This document shows positions 51,357 to 61,227 of a stretch of DNA of 64,000 nt, piece by piece. The notes under the pieces were generated by a model, which saw nothing but the letters and a program-made list of their open reading frames with translations, was not told where the DNA came from and ran no database searches. The DNA comes from Blautia hansenii (GTDB taxonomy: Bacteria > Bacillota > Clostridia > Lachnospirales > Lachnospiraceae), in NCBI RefSeq assembly GCF_013304445.1, contig NZ_JAAITA010000008.1:54970-118969 (forward strand). The letters are read 5' to 3'. Each line of letters begins with the position of its first letter. The first letter of the stretch is position 1. A program made the position numbers and the translations under genes.

Positions 51357-52892
51357 TTACAGCATGGGAGCAAACAGACGGAGAATGCTCTGCATACCTC
51401 TCTGCAGCACATTCTGCCGTCTGCACACATCCAGAGTAATCTCCTTACAAACGGAAAACGTCTCCGTCATATCTTCTTTTACCTGGGCCACTGCGCTGCA
51501 TTTATACAGCCAGGCCGCACATTCAAAGTGCAGATACAGACTTCTGTAATCCAGATTAATGGTTCCCACTACCGCCAGTTCGTCATCACAGACAAAATTT
51601 TTGGCGTGAATAAATCCTGGCGTATATTCATAAATCCGTACCCCGGCGCTTAAAAGCTGCTGATAATAAGACTGCGTCAACAGAAAAACCAGCTTTTTAT
51701 CCGGAATTCCCGGTGTGATAATCCGCACATCCACCCCTTTTTTAGATGCCAGACAAAGAGCCGTCATCATCTCATTATCAATAATCAGATAAGGCGTGGC
51801 AATATACACATATTTTTGGGCCTGATTGATGATATTTAAGTAAACATTTTCTCCTACCACTTCTCCGTCCAGCGGTGAATCTCCATAGGGCTGAACAAAC
51901 CCGTCGCTTTCAAACTCTTCGGGATGGTACACATACGGTCCATAGGCAGGCAGATGGGTCTTCATTCTGGTAATCACACTCCACATCTGCAGAAACATCA
52001 CCGTCAGATTCCAGACTCCCTCTCCTACAAGACGTACTCCGGTATCCTTCCAATGTCCGAACCTCATTTTCTCGTTGATATATTCATCTGCCAGATTGAC
52101 GCCTCCCGTATAGCCGGTATGTCCGTCAATCACCAGAATTTTTCTGTGATCCCGGTTGTTCAGCACAATATTTAAAATGGGACGCACCGGATTAAAGGCT
52201 GCACACTTAATGCCTTTGGCCTGCAGCTTCTTATAATATCGTGTGGGAAGTGTGGTTACACAGCCCATATCATCATAAATCAGGCGCACATCTACTCCCT
52301 GCTTTACCTTCTCTTCCAATACGTCTAAGATGGCATTCCACATTCTTCCCTCATGGATAATGAAATACTCCAGAAAAATAAAATGCTCTGCTTTTTTTAA
52401 ATCTTCCAGCATGTCAATAAACATGTCGTCTCCCACTGCATAATACTTGGTTGTGGTATTGGTATGCACCGGGAATCCGGCGCAGTTCCTTATATAAGCA
52501 GACTGATTGGAAGCGCCCGTATCCTCCGCTGAAAGGGCTTCTCTGGTCTCCCTGCTTTCTCGAAAATAATTGGAAATCTCTTTCATTACTGCTTCGGATT
52601 CCTGGGTCATTTTTTTTGCCACACGGGATTGTCCGAATAAAAGGTAAATAATGACGCCAAACACCGGAACCGCAAGAATGAGAATGGTCCACGCCAGCTT
52701 ATACGAGGGGTTGATTTTTTTATTTACAATCCAGAGTACCATAAGCACACTAAGCAGGCTGATAAGATTCATAATATGCCCGGAAAAGGCACCCACGCCC
52801 CAAAGCATGGCAAAAATCCAGATAAGCTGCAAAAGCACAGCCGCTATGGTAACAAACAGTCTGCTGGATATAATATCAATAATCTTTTTCAT
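51357..52892 (-). CDS. cls: Cardiolipin synthase
   Basis: A 511-residue phospholipase D-type synthase that joins two phosphatidylglycerol molecules at the membrane. Two N-terminal transmembrane segments (about 8-55) are followed by two HKD motifs: HRKILVIDG (about residue 250) and HAKNFVCDD (about 425), both complete. The usual Cls linker YTGGVNLADEY and GTINLDYRS follow each motif. The ribosome site AAGGAA precedes the ATG. Confidence 0.93.
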   Translation of the reverse strand: MKKIIDIISSRLFVTIAAVLLQLIWIFAMLWGVGAFSGHIMNLISLLSVLMVLWIVNKKINPSYKLAWTILILAVPVFGVIIYLLFGQSRVAKKMTQESEAVMKEISNYFRESRETREALSAEDTGASNQSAYIRNCAGFPVHTNTTTKYYAVGDDMFIDMLEDLKKAEHFIFLEYFIIHEGRMWNAILDVLEEKVKQGVDVRLIYDDMGCVTTLPTRYYKKLQAKGIKCAAFNPVRPILNIVLNNRDHRKILVIDGHTGYTGGVNLADEYINEKMRFGHWKDTGVRLVGEGVWNLTVMFLQMWSVITRMKTHLPAYGPYVYHPEEFESDGFVQPYGDSPLDGEVVGENVYLNIINQAQKYVYIATPYLIIDNEMMTALCLASKKGVDVRIITPGIPDKKLVFLLTQSYYQQLLSAGVRIYEYTPGFIHAKNFVCDDELAVVGTINLDYRSLYLHFECAAWLYKCSAVAQVKEDMTETFSVCKEITLDVCRRQNVLQRGMQSILRLFAPML

Positions 52893-52931
52893 ACATTTCC
52901 TTTAGAATTGTCCTATATGCAGATGTTGTAA

Positions 52932-52960
52932 AAAAGCCTCTGGTCTTTCCAGAGGCTTTT
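52932..52960. terminator. Bidirectional terminator between rpsU and cls
   Basis: A perfect 12-base stem (AAAAGCCTCTGG with CCAGAGGCTTTT) around a five-base loop. The A and T ends provide U runs in both directions; on the minus strand it ends rpsU transcription. Confidence 0.92.
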
Positions 52961-52968
52961 ACTGCACA

Positions 52969-53145
52969 TTAATTATATTTACGTTTTCTAGCTGCTTCAG
53001 ATTTTTTCTTACGACGAACACTTGGTTTCTCGTAATGCTCTCTTTTACGGATTTCCTGCTGAATACCTGCTTTTGCACAGCTACGCTTGAAACGACGTAA
53101 AGCGCTATCTAAAGTCTCGTTTTCTTTTACGATTACATTTGACAT
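52969..53145 (-). CDS. rpsU: 30S ribosomal protein S21
   Basis: A 58-residue small-subunit protein: [38 protein letters not shown] and the basic tail [13 protein letters not shown]. The correct start is the ATG at 53145; the frame extends to 53217 without a ribosome site. Own promoter and terminator, so it is monocistronic. Confidence 0.96.
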   Translation of the reverse strand: MSNVIVKENETLDSALRRFKRSCAKAGIQQEIRKREHYEKPSVRRKKKSEAARKRKYN

Positions 53146-53222
53146 AAGCTCACACCTAACCTCCCTCCAGCTGCAAATTGTGCATAATACAACTGTCTGG
53201 GTATTTTTATTGCACAAATGAT

Positions 53223-53250
53223 ATTATAGCAGATTTTTGTCATTCGTCAA
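53223..53250 (-). promoter_or_regulatory. Sigma-A promoter of rpsU
   Basis: TTGACG and TATAAT with a 16-base spacer, about 77 bases upstream of the start codon. The rest of 53251-53347 shows no gene. Confidence 0.8.
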
Positions 53251-53347
53251 CTGTTTTAATCAAATTTTTCAAGTTTTTCTGAATTTTTTTCAGGATTACT
53301 GCCGACATGATCCCTGCCAGCACCAATCTCCCTCAATGCTGTCTCTT

Positions 53348-55243
53348 TTATGACAATTCCAGCTTACCTGTATAAAGCTGATAGTAAGTTCCCTTCATCT
53401 TAATAAGGTCTTCATGGTCTCCTCTTTCGATAATCTTTCCGTGGTCCAAAACAATGATGGCATCACTGTTGCGGATAGTGGACAGACGATGGGCAATGAC
53501 AAAAACAGTACGTCCTTTCATCAGGTTATCCATACCCTTCTGCACAATGCTTTCTGTTCGTGTATCAATACTGGAGGTCGCCTCGTCCAGAATCAGTACC
53601 GGCGGATTCGCCACTGCAGCTCTTGCAATGGAGAGCAGCTGTCTCTGTCCTTGGGAGAGTTCTTCCCCGTCACCGCTTAACATGGTCTGGTATCCGTTTG
53701 GCAGCATTTGAATAAACTGGTCTGCATGAGCCAGGCGGGCTGCCGCATACACTTCCTCATCCGTTGCATCCAGCTTTCCGTAACGGATGTTATCGATAAT
53801 GGTTCCGGTAAACAGGTGAGTATCCTGCAGCACGATTCCAAGGGAACGGCGTAAATCATCCTTTTTAATCTTTGTAATATTAATGCCGTCGTAACGAATC
53901 TTACCTTCCTGAATATCATAGAAACGGTTAATCAGGTTGGTAATGGTAGTTTTTCCAGCTCCTGTAGAGCCTACAAATGCAAGCTTCTGTCCCGGCTTTG
54001 CATAGAGACTGATGTTCTTTAAGATGACCTTATCTTCATTGTAGCCAAAGGTTACATTCTCAAATACCACATCGCCGGTAAGCTCTGTATAAGAAACGGA
54101 ACCGTCTGCGGAATGAGGATGTTTCCATGCCCACATACCGGTGCGCTCTTTGCACTCCACAAGATTGCCCTTTTCATCTTTTCTGGCATTTACCAGTGTT
54201 ACATAGCCTTCATCTTTTTCCGGTTCCTCGTCAATCAACTGGAAAATACGCTCTGCTCCGGCAAGAGCCATAACAATGGAGTTAAACTGCTGTGCTACCT
54301 GCATGAAAGGCTGTGTAAAGCTCTTTGTAAACTGCAGATAGGAAGCCATGACGCCAAGGGTAATTCCCCCTACGCCCAGAACAGAGAGGAAACCGCCCAG
54401 AACTGCAGTGAGTACAAACTGCAGATTTCCGATGTTTCCGATTACCGGTCCCATCATATTGGCAAAGGTATTGGCTCTGGATGCGCTCTCAAACAGCGCC
54501 TCATTAAGCTCATCAAACTCTTCTTCTGATTTTCTCTCATGATTAAACACCTTTACCACTCGCTGTCCATTCATACGTTCTTCCACAAAACCAGTCACAT
54601 CTGCCAAAGACATCTGCTGTCTGACAAAGTATTTCCCGCTGTTTCCACCGATTTTTCTTGTAACAAAAATCATTACAAAAATAACCACAACGGCCAGAAC
54701 TGTCAAAAGCGGGCTGAGTACCAGCATGGAAATAAAAGTTACAATAATCGTGAAAAAGGACATCAGCGCCTGAGGAATGGACTGGCTAATCATCTGACGC
54801 AGTGTATCTGTATCATTGGTATAAAGACTCATAATCGAACCATTGGTTCTCTGGTCAAAGTAACGGATAGGCAGGGTCTGCATATGCTCAAACATATCAT
54901 CCCTCACTCTTTTTAAAACACCCTGTCCGATGTAAACCATCATCCTTGTGTAAATAAAGGTAGAAATAACTCCCAGAAGGAAAATACATCCCAGAACACT
55001 GAGTGCACTATAAAGTCCTGCAAAATCCGGATTCTGCTGTCCAATCAGTGGAATAATAAAGTCATCCAGCAGGAATTTCAAGGACAGGGATACGGAAATC
55101 GTCGCCACAGAACTGATTAAAATGCAGATAAAAACCAGAATGAAACGTACTTTATAGGTTTCTGTTACATATTTCAAAAGACGTTTTGCAGTCTTCAGTG
55201 TATTTTTTGAGATTCTTGACTTTTTGTTTTCCTGTTTACTCAT
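53348..55243 (-). CDS. Heterodimeric ABC exporter, half with canonical ATPase site (pair A)
   Basis: A 631-residue half transporter: six membrane helices (about 35-335) and a nucleotide-binding domain (about 390-625). Between them is a 55-residue insert with MWAWKHPH. Walker A is GSTGAGKTT and Walker B with catalytic Glu is ILDEATSSID, but the signature reads LSQGQRQLL rather than LSGGQ. This fits the catalytic half of a TM288/LmrD-type heterodimer. The start ATG at 55243 has AGGAGG upstream and overlaps the partner gene by eight bases. Substrate probably a drug or lipid. Confidence 0.88.
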   Translation of the reverse strand: MSKQENKKSRISKNTLKTAKRLLKYVTETYKVRFILVFICILISSVATISVSLSLKFLLDDFIIPLIGQQNPDFAGLYSALSVLGCIFLLGVISTFIYTRMMVYIGQGVLKRVRDDMFEHMQTLPIRYFDQRTNGSIMSLYTNDTDTLRQMISQSIPQALMSFFTIIVTFISMLVLSPLLTVLAVVVIFVMIFVTRKIGGNSGKYFVRQQMSLADVTGFVEERMNGQRVVKVFNHERKSEEEFDELNEALFESASRANTFANMMGPVIGNIGNLQFVLTAVLGGFLSVLGVGGITLGVMASYLQFTKSFTQPFMQVAQQFNSIVMALAGAERIFQLIDEEPEKDEGYVTLVNARKDEKGNLVECKERTGMWAWKHPHSADGSVSYTELTGDVVFENVTFGYNEDKVILKNISLYAKPGQKLAFVGSTGAGKTTITNLINRFYDIQEGKIRYDGINITKIKKDDLRRSLGIVLQDTHLFTGTIIDNIRYGKLDATDEEVYAAARLAHADQFIQMLPNGYQTMLSGDGEELSQGQRQLLSIARAAVANPPVLILDEATSSIDTRTESIVQKGMDNLMKGRTVFVIAHRLSTIRNSDAIIVLDHGKIIERGDHEDLIKMKGTYYQLYTGKLELS

Positions 55244-56969
55244 GCTCTTCACCTCCTCTGACCTGAGATTCGTATACTTCTCTGTAAATTTCATTTGTTT
55301 TCAGAAGCTCCTCGGAAGTGCCTACTCCCACAACAGAACCTCCGTCCAGAACAATAATCTGGTCCGCGTCCTCAATAGATGCCACTCTCTGCGCAATGAT
55401 AATCTTTGTGGTATCCGGTATTTCTTCGCGGAATGCCTTACGAATCAGGGCGTCTGTCTTGGTATCTACTGCACTGGTAGAGTCATCCAGAATTAGAATC
55501 TTGGGTTTCTTTAAGAGTGCTCTGGCGATACAAAGTCTCTGTTTCTGTCCTCCGGAAACATTGTTTCCGCCCTGAACAATCTGGGTATCATAGCCTGCCG
55601 GGAATTCATTGACAAATCCGTCTGCCTGAGCCAGTCTGCACACTCTCTGCACTTCTTCGTCGCTGGCATGCTCATTTCCCCAGCGGATATTTTCATAAAT
55701 CGTACCGGAAAACAGCACGTTTTTCTGAAGCACCATGGATACCTGGTCGCGAAGAGCCTCTAAGTTATAGTCACGGACATCTCTGCCTCCGACCCTTACG
55801 CTTCCCTCTGTTACGTCATAAAGACGGGGAATCATCTGAACCAGAGTGGATTTGGCACTTCCGGTTCCTCCGATAATACCAATGGTCTGTCCTGATTTAA
55901 TATGAAGGTTAATATCTTTTAAAGAAAGATTGCCGCCTTTTCCGCTGTAGCTGAAATTCACATGGTCAAACACAATTTCTCCATTTGGAACCTCTTTTAC
56001 AGAATCTTCTTTATCCTTCATCTCCGGAACTTCGGTAAGAACCTCTGTAATACGGTCTGTAGATGCCTCTGCAATCATAATCATAACAAACACAAATGTA
56101 ACCATCATCAAGGACATGAGAATCTGAAGGGCATACACAATCACACTGGTAAGTTCTCCTGTCGCCATAGTTCCTGTCACAATACTCTTTCCGCCGATTG
56201 CCACAAGCAACAGTACAACAACATACATGGTAAATTGCATAACAGGGGAGTTCCATGCAACAATTTTTTCTGCCTTTGTGAAAAGATTGTACACATATCC
56301 TGAAATTCCGTGGAATTTGCTGATTTCAAAATCCTCTCTTACAAATGCCTTTACCACGCGGGAGGCATTTACATTTTCCTGAACGGAATTGTTTAATACA
56401 TCATACTCATCAAATACTTTGATAAAATGAGGATGCGCTTTTTTTGCAATAAAAATAAGCGTTCCGCCAAGCAGCGGGATGACAATCAGAAACAGAAGGG
56501 CGATTTTTACGTTAATCAGCAGAGTCATAACCCAGGAAAGAAGCACCATAATGGGGGCTCTGGCCAGAAGTCTTATACTCATCATATACGCCATCTGTAC
56601 ATTCGTAATATCGGTTGTCATTCGGGTAACAAGTCCCGAAGTGGAAAACCTGTCAATATTTTTAAAAGAAAATTCCTGTACCTTGTAAAAAATGTCATGC
56701 CGCAGGTTCTTGGCATAACCGGCCGCACCTATAGCAGCCATCTTTCCTGCAATCGCACCAAACCAAAGAGCCAGCATGGCCATGACTACAAGAATCAGTC
56801 CCCGCTGTACAATGTAGGTAAGATTGCCTTCGGCAATGCCGGTATCAATAATCTTTGCCATTTCCATGGGGATGAGAACTTCCATCAATACCTCAAGGAT
56901 TACAAATAACGGGGCCAGTACCGACTGTTTTTTGTATTCCCGGACTGATTTTAAAAGTGTCTTATTCAT
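55236..56969 (-). CDS. Heterodimeric ABC exporter, half with degenerate ATPase site (pair A)
   Basis: A 577-residue half transporter. Six helices lie in residues 15-310 and the NBD in 335-570. Walker A reads GGTGSAKST (Ala in place of the last Gly before Lys), the signature is canonical VSGGQKQRL, and Walker B ends in Asp (ILDDSTSAVD) instead of the catalytic Glu. This is the non-catalytic partner, as in TM287/LmrC. It lies directly downstream of the MarR gene, overlapping it by eight bases. Confidence 0.88.
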   Translation of the reverse strand: MNKTLLKSVREYKKQSVLAPLFVILEVLMEVLIPMEMAKIIDTGIAEGNLTYIVQRGLILVVMAMLALWFGAIAGKMAAIGAAGYAKNLRHDIFYKVQEFSFKNIDRFSTSGLVTRMTTDITNVQMAYMMSIRLLARAPIMVLLSWVMTLLINVKIALLFLIVIPLLGGTLIFIAKKAHPHFIKVFDEYDVLNNSVQENVNASRVVKAFVREDFEISKFHGISGYVYNLFTKAEKIVAWNSPVMQFTMYVVVLLLVAIGGKSIVTGTMATGELTSVIVYALQILMSLMMVTFVFVMIMIAEASTDRITEVLTEVPEMKDKEDSVKEVPNGEIVFDHVNFSYSGKGGNLSLKDINLHIKSGQTIGIIGGTGSAKSTLVQMIPRLYDVTEGSVRVGGRDVRDYNLEALRDQVSMVLQKNVLFSGTIYENIRWGNEHASDEEVQRVCRLAQADGFVNEFPAGYDTQIVQGGNNVSGGQKQRLCIARALLKKPKILILDDSTSAVDTKTDALIRKAFREEIPDTTKIIIAQRVASIEDADQIIVLDGGSVVGVGTSEELLKTNEIYREVYESQVRGGEEHE

Positions 56970-57459
56970 TTATCCTGTCTACCTCCTTATTTTCCCTGTT
57001 TTTTTCTGCAAGATTCTGACACATCTGATAAAGAGTTTTTTTGCACAGAAAAAGCTGCTCCTGGGAAATCCCCCGGGTCATACGAACCTCTGTTTCATGA
57101 ATATGCTCCAGAATGCTGGGACGCATGGCCTCTGCTTTCTTTGTGGGAAGAATCCGCTTAAGTCTGGCATCCTCCTTCACACTCTCCCGGTATATGAAAC
57201 CGTTTTTTTCCATGAGTTTGAGAATTCCTGACGCTGTGGATTTTCTGATGTTAAACTCTTCCTCTATATTCTTCTGATAAATATCTCTGTGGAGAGTTTC
57301 CAGCAAAATGTGTTTCAGCACATGTCTCTGCATGGGGGTAAGTTCATTCTCTTCCGGAGTTTCCACGGGTTTATGCTCTCTCTTTAACTGATGGTTGAGT
57401 ATTCTCACCAGTCTTCCTGTATGCATGTTTCTTATTTTTTCATCCATATCCTGCATCAT
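56962..57459 (-). CDS. MarR family transcriptional regulator
   Basis: A 165-residue winged-helix regulator. The recognition part is about 60-100, with EEFNIRKSTASGILKLMEKNGFIYRES (helix and wing) and the wing Arg in KEDARLKRILPT. The gene heads the operon that holds exporter pair A, and its promoter carries a palindrome, so it most likely represses its own operon and perhaps the divergent pair B. The ATG at 57459 (or the next at 57456) fits the AGG ribosome site better than an upstream GTG. Confidence 0.9.
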   Translation of the reverse strand: MMQDMDEKIRNMHTGRLVRILNHQLKREHKPVETPEENELTPMQRHVLKHILLETLHRDIYQKNIEEEFNIRKSTASGILKLMEKNGFIYRESVKEDARLKRILPTKKAEAMRPSILEHIHETEVRMTRGISQEQLFLCKKTLYQMCQNLAEKNRENKEVDRINE

Positions 57460-57477
57460 TTGCACCTCGCTTCTTTT

Positions 57478-57529
57478 AGTTAGCTTCCTAACTTTTTCAT
57501 ATTATACAGACCATTTTTTTTAATGTCAA
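57478..57529 (-). promoter_or_regulatory. Perfect sigma-A promoter and palindromic operator of the marR operon
   Basis: TTGACA (57524-57529) and TATAAT (57501-57506) with 17 bases between them are an exact consensus promoter. Just downstream, at the predicted transcription start, is AGTTAG-CTTC-CTAACT (57478-57493), a perfect inverted repeat. Such a strong promoter needs repression, which fits MarR binding at the palindrome. Confidence 0.85.
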
Positions 57530-57571
57530 CACTTTTTTCTTTTTCTCCTTTTCTATCTTTCTGTGCTGGAG

Positions 57572-57604
57572 TATAATATGGATTGTCTATCAGGTTTTTC
57601 CTGA
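57572..57604 (+). promoter_or_regulatory. -10 element and small inverted repeat ahead of exporter pair B
   Basis: TATAAT (57572-57577) has no good -35 at 16-18 bases. TCAGG-TTTTT-CCTGA (57590-57604) follows. The weak -35 suggests activator control or a different promoter. The MarR operator lies about 80 bases away. Confidence 0.45.
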
Positions 57605-57635
57605 AACTTTATTTTAGAAACGGAGGAAACAGAAC

Positions 57636-59420
57636 ATGCGACGTCTCGCTGTCTACTTGAAAAACTACAAAAAAGAAAGCATACTGGCTCCCTTTTTCAA
57701 GTTTCTGGAGGTAGTATTTGACCTGCTGGTTCCCGTGGTCATCGCCCGTATGATTGATGTGGGAATTGCGGGAAATAACCGGGAGGTTATCATTCAGAAT
57801 TTTTTTATCCTGCTTCTCATGGCTGCTGCCGGTCTGACTGTCAGTATTACAGCCCAGTTTTTTGCCGCAAAGGCAAGCACCGGCTTTGCTGCCGAGCTTA
57901 GACAGGCTGTCTTTGACCATGTACAGAGTTTTTCCTTCTCCCAGCTTGACAGGCTGGGAACAGATACTCTGATTACAAGGCTTACCGATGACATTAACCA
58001 GGTACAAAACGGCCTCAACATGGGGCTCCGCCTGCTGCTGCGCAGCCCTTTTATTGTCCTTGGTTCCATGGTCATGGCCTTTACTGTCAATGTGCGCTGC
58101 GCCCTGATTTTTGTTGTAGCCATTCCTGTACTTTTTCTGGCCGTCTTTCTCATTATGTATCTCAGCATCCCCCTGTTTCGGAACGTGCAGGGGAAACTTG
58201 ACAAGGTCACCGGACTTACCAGAGAAAATCTCACCGGTGTCCGGGTCATTCGGGCCTTTTGCCGCGAACAGGAATCTGTGGCAGAATTTGACCTGCACAA
58301 CCGGGAACTGACAAAGCTCAACGAATTTGTAGGGAAATTGTCCGCTCTTTTGAATCCGCTTACTTATGTCCTGATTAACCTTGCCACCGTTATTCTCATC
58401 AGCAGAGCCGGAATCCAGGTCCATTTAGGCAATATGCAGCAGGGCGAAGTGGTTGCGCTTTATAACTATATGGCTCAAATGATTATTGAACTGATTAAGC
58501 TGGCCTCTCTGATTATCACGCTGAACAAATCAGCAGCCTGCGCCGGCCGTGTGGCTGATATCCTGAAAATCACACCTGCTATGGACTATCCGGAAGAAAC
58601 CGCAGCGCACACTCCCTCTGCTTGTGCCGTTGCTTTTGAACATGTGACCTTCTCTTATCCGGACACAGGCGCTCCCAGTCTTTCTGACATCAGCTTTTCT
58701 GTAGAAAAGGGACAGACTGTAGGAATTATCGGAGGAACCGGAAGCGGAAAAACAACCCTTGTAAACCTGATTGCCCGTTTTTATGATGCCACAGAAGGTC
58801 AGGTGCTTCTGGACGGACAAAATATTCGCAATTATACCCAAGATGTACTCCGGGAAAAAATCGGGGTTGTTCCTCAAAAGGCAGCGCTCTTTAAGGGAAC
58901 CATCCGCGAAAATATGAAATGGGGACGGGAAGATGCCACAGATGAAGAAATCTGGGCAGCACTTTCCATGGCCCAGGCCAGAGAGATTGTGGAGAAAAAA
59001 GAGGGACAGCTTGACTTTCATCTGACACAGAACGGAAAAAATCTTTCCGGAGGCCAGCGTCAGCGTCTTACGATTGCCCGTGCTCTTGTGAAAAATCCTG
59101 AAATTCTCATTCTGGATGACAGCGCCAGCGCCCTTGACTTTGCCACAGATGCAGCCCTGCGAAAGGCACTTCATGCACTAAGGGGAAATGTGACTACCTT
59201 TCTGGTTTCCCAGCGTTCTGCCAGTATCCGTCATGCAGAACAGATTCTCGTTCTGGACGATGGCCTCCTGGTGGGAAAAGGCACCCACGACCAGCTGGTA
59301 GACTCCTGTGAAACATACCGGGAAATCTTCTTCTCACAGTTTCCCGAAGAACGCACAAAATATACAGAAAACCACAAAGCCGAAAGCTTTCCGGCATCCA
59401 AAAGGGAGGGAAACCCATGA
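57636..59420 (+). CDS. Heterodimeric ABC exporter, half with degenerate ATPase site (pair B)
   Basis: A 594-residue half transporter, related in design to the 577-residue protein of pair A. Six helices fall in residues 15-310 and the NBD in about 330-570. Walker A GGTGSGKTT and signature LSGGQRQRL are canonical; Walker B ILDDSASALD has Asp for the catalytic Glu. GGAGG lies before the ATG. It overlaps the next gene by four bases (ATGA). Confidence 0.88.
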   Translation: MRRLAVYLKNYKKESILAPFFKFLEVVFDLLVPVVIARMIDVGIAGNNREVIIQNFFILLLMAAAGLTVSITAQFFAAKASTGFAAELRQAVFDHVQSFSFSQLDRLGTDTLITRLTDDINQVQNGLNMGLRLLLRSPFIVLGSMVMAFTVNVRCALIFVVAIPVLFLAVFLIMYLSIPLFRNVQGKLDKVTGLTRENLTGVRVIRAFCREQESVAEFDLHNRELTKLNEFVGKLSALLNPLTYVLINLATVILISRAGIQVHLGNMQQGEVVALYNYMAQMIIELIKLASLIITLNKSAACAGRVADILKITPAMDYPEETAAHTPSACAVAFEHVTFSYPDTGAPSLSDISFSVEKGQTVGIIGGTGSGKTTLVNLIARFYDATEGQVLLDGQNIRNYTQDVLREKIGVVPQKAALFKGTIRENMKWGREDATDEEIWAALSMAQAREIVEKKEGQLDFHLTQNGKNLSGGQRQRLTIARALVKNPEILILDDSASALDFATDAALRKALHALRGNVTTFLVSQRSASIRHAEQILVLDDGLLVGKGTHDQLVDSCETYREIFFSQFPEERTKYTENHKAESFPASKREGNP

Positions 59421-61174
59421 GTATTTCAAAGAAAACAAAGAGCAGCAGTATGGAAACCTTTAAAAAGGTACTCCGCTTTATCGGAAGATACCGGTTTCTG
59501 CTGATAGCCAGTATCGTGCTTGCCGCAGTTTCCGTAATCCTTCAGCTTTATGTTCCGATTCTTTTCGGAAACGCCATTGATGAAATCGTCGCCAGGAATC
59601 AGGTGCATTTTTCCAAAATGTGGCAGTATCTATGGCAAATTCTCATATTGGCCGCTCTCTCCGGCGCCGCGTCCTGGGTCATGAACCTCATCAATAACCG
59701 CATGACCTACCGTACCGTACAGGACATCCGCACAAAAGCTATCCGCCATATTCAAGTGCTTCCCCTCTCCTATCTGGACAGACACAGCACCGGAGATATC
59801 ATCAGCCGGGTGATTGCCGATGCAGACACCCTTTCAGACGGTTTGCTTTTAGGCTTCACACAGCTTTTTTCCGGTGTTGTCACCATTATGGGAACCCTGG
59901 TATTTATGTTTTCCAAAAACGTATTTATCACTCTTCTGATCATTGTGCTGACCCCTCTCAGCTTTTTTGTGGCAAAGTTTATTTCCTCCCATTCTTTTCA
60001 GATGTTCCGGAGACAAAGTGAAGCCAGGGGAGCACAGACTGCCCTGATTGAGGAAATGATTGGAAACCAAAAGGTCGTTCAGGCCTTTGGTTACGAAGAA
60101 AAATCTTCTGCCCGTTTCTCCCGGATAAATGAAGAGTTAAAAGAAGCCAGTCAACATGCTATTTTCTACAGCAGTCTGACGAATCCTGCTACAAGGTTTG
60201 TCAACAACCTCATTTATGCGGCAGTTGCCCTGACCGGTGCGCTTCTGATTCCCAAAGGGGCTCTGACCGTAGGCGGTCTCTCTGTTATGCTGGCTTATGC
60301 AAACCAGTATATGAAGCCCTTTAATGACATCAGTTCCGTTATCACAGAACTGCAGAATGCACTGGCCTGCGCTTCCAGGATTTTCTCTCTTTTAGAAGAA
60401 GAACCGGAAAGTTCTGACGCTTCCGGCACTCTCTCAGATGTAAAAGGGAACGTTGCCATTGAACACGTGTCTTTCCGTTACGTACCGGATAAGCCTCTGA
60501 TTGAAGACTTTAACCTGAAGGCCGCGCCGGGCAGAAGAATTGCTCTGGTAGGGCCTACCGGCTGTGGAAAGACAACCTTTATCAACCTGCTGATGCGGTT
60601 CTATGACGTGGATTCCGGAACCATTTCTGTAGACGGAAAATCCATCCGCCAGGTTTCCCGCCATGCCCTCAGAAGCAGCTATGGCATGGTGCTGCAAGAC
60701 ACCTGGATAAAAAGCGGCACGGTTCGGGAAAATATTATTATCGGCAAACCGGAAGCCTCGGAGGAGGAAATCATACAGGCAGCCAAAATGTCCCATAGCT
60801 GGGAATTTATCCGCCGCCTTCCCGACGGCCTTGACACAATCCTGAAAGAAGACAGTCTCAGCCAGGGACAGAAGCAGCTTCTCTGTATCACTCGTGTTAT
60901 GCTCTGTCTGCCGCCTATGCTGATTCTGGACGAAGCCACTTCCAGTATTGACACCAGAACGGAACTGATGATTCAAAAAGCATTTGACCGTCTGATGCAG
61001 GGACGCACAAGCTTTATTGTAGCCCACAGGCTTTCCACTATCCGGGGTGCAGATGAAATTCTGGTTATGAAGGATGGAAGTATTATCGAACAGGGTACTC
61101 ACGAAAAATTAATGGAAAAGGGCGGTTTTTATAAGACACTGTACAACAGTCAGTTTGTCAATACAGCCGAATAG
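59417..61174 (+). CDS. Heterodimeric ABC exporter, half with canonical ATPase site (pair B)
   Basis: A 585-residue half transporter with six helices (about 20-310) and an NBD (about 340-575). Walker A GPTGCGKTT and Walker B ILDEATSSID with Glu are intact; the signature is LSQGQKQLL. It lacks the 55-residue insert seen in the pair A catalytic half. Together with the previous gene it would form a second TM287/288-like exporter beside the MarR gene. Confidence 0.88.
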   Translation: MSISKKTKSSSMETFKKVLRFIGRYRFLLIASIVLAAVSVILQLYVPILFGNAIDEIVARNQVHFSKMWQYLWQILILAALSGAASWVMNLINNRMTYRTVQDIRTKAIRHIQVLPLSYLDRHSTGDIISRVIADADTLSDGLLLGFTQLFSGVVTIMGTLVFMFSKNVFITLLIIVLTPLSFFVAKFISSHSFQMFRRQSEARGAQTALIEEMIGNQKVVQAFGYEEKSSARFSRINEELKEASQHAIFYSSLTNPATRFVNNLIYAAVALTGALLIPKGALTVGGLSVMLAYANQYMKPFNDISSVITELQNALACASRIFSLLEEEPESSDASGTLSDVKGNVAIEHVSFRYVPDKPLIEDFNLKAAPGRRIALVGPTGCGKTTFINLLMRFYDVDSGTISVDGKSIRQVSRHALRSSYGMVLQDTWIKSGTVRENIIIGKPEASEEEIIQAAKMSHSWEFIRRLPDGLDTILKEDSLSQGQKQLLCITRVMLCLPPMLILDEATSSIDTRTELMIQKAFDRLMQGRTSFIVAHRLSTIRGADEILVMKDGSIIEQGTHEKLMEKGGFYKTLYNSQFVNTAE

Positions 61175-61180
61175 AGAGAA

Positions 61181-61213
61181 AAAAAGGGGGCCTATCAAAC
61201 AGCCTCCTTTTTC
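61181..61213. terminator. Bidirectional terminator between exporter pair B and alaS
   Basis: AGGGGGC pairs with GCCTCCT (one mismatch) around a nine-base loop, flanked by A and T runs on both sides. It can end both convergent transcripts. Confidence 0.8.
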
Positions 61214-61227
61214 TAAAAACAAATTTT

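Noticed and set aside
57609..58424. 271-residue open frame on the minus strand
   Set aside because: It lies wholly antisense to an intact ABC transporter gene with a good ribosome site. Its composition is polar and repetitive, as expected for a shadow frame.
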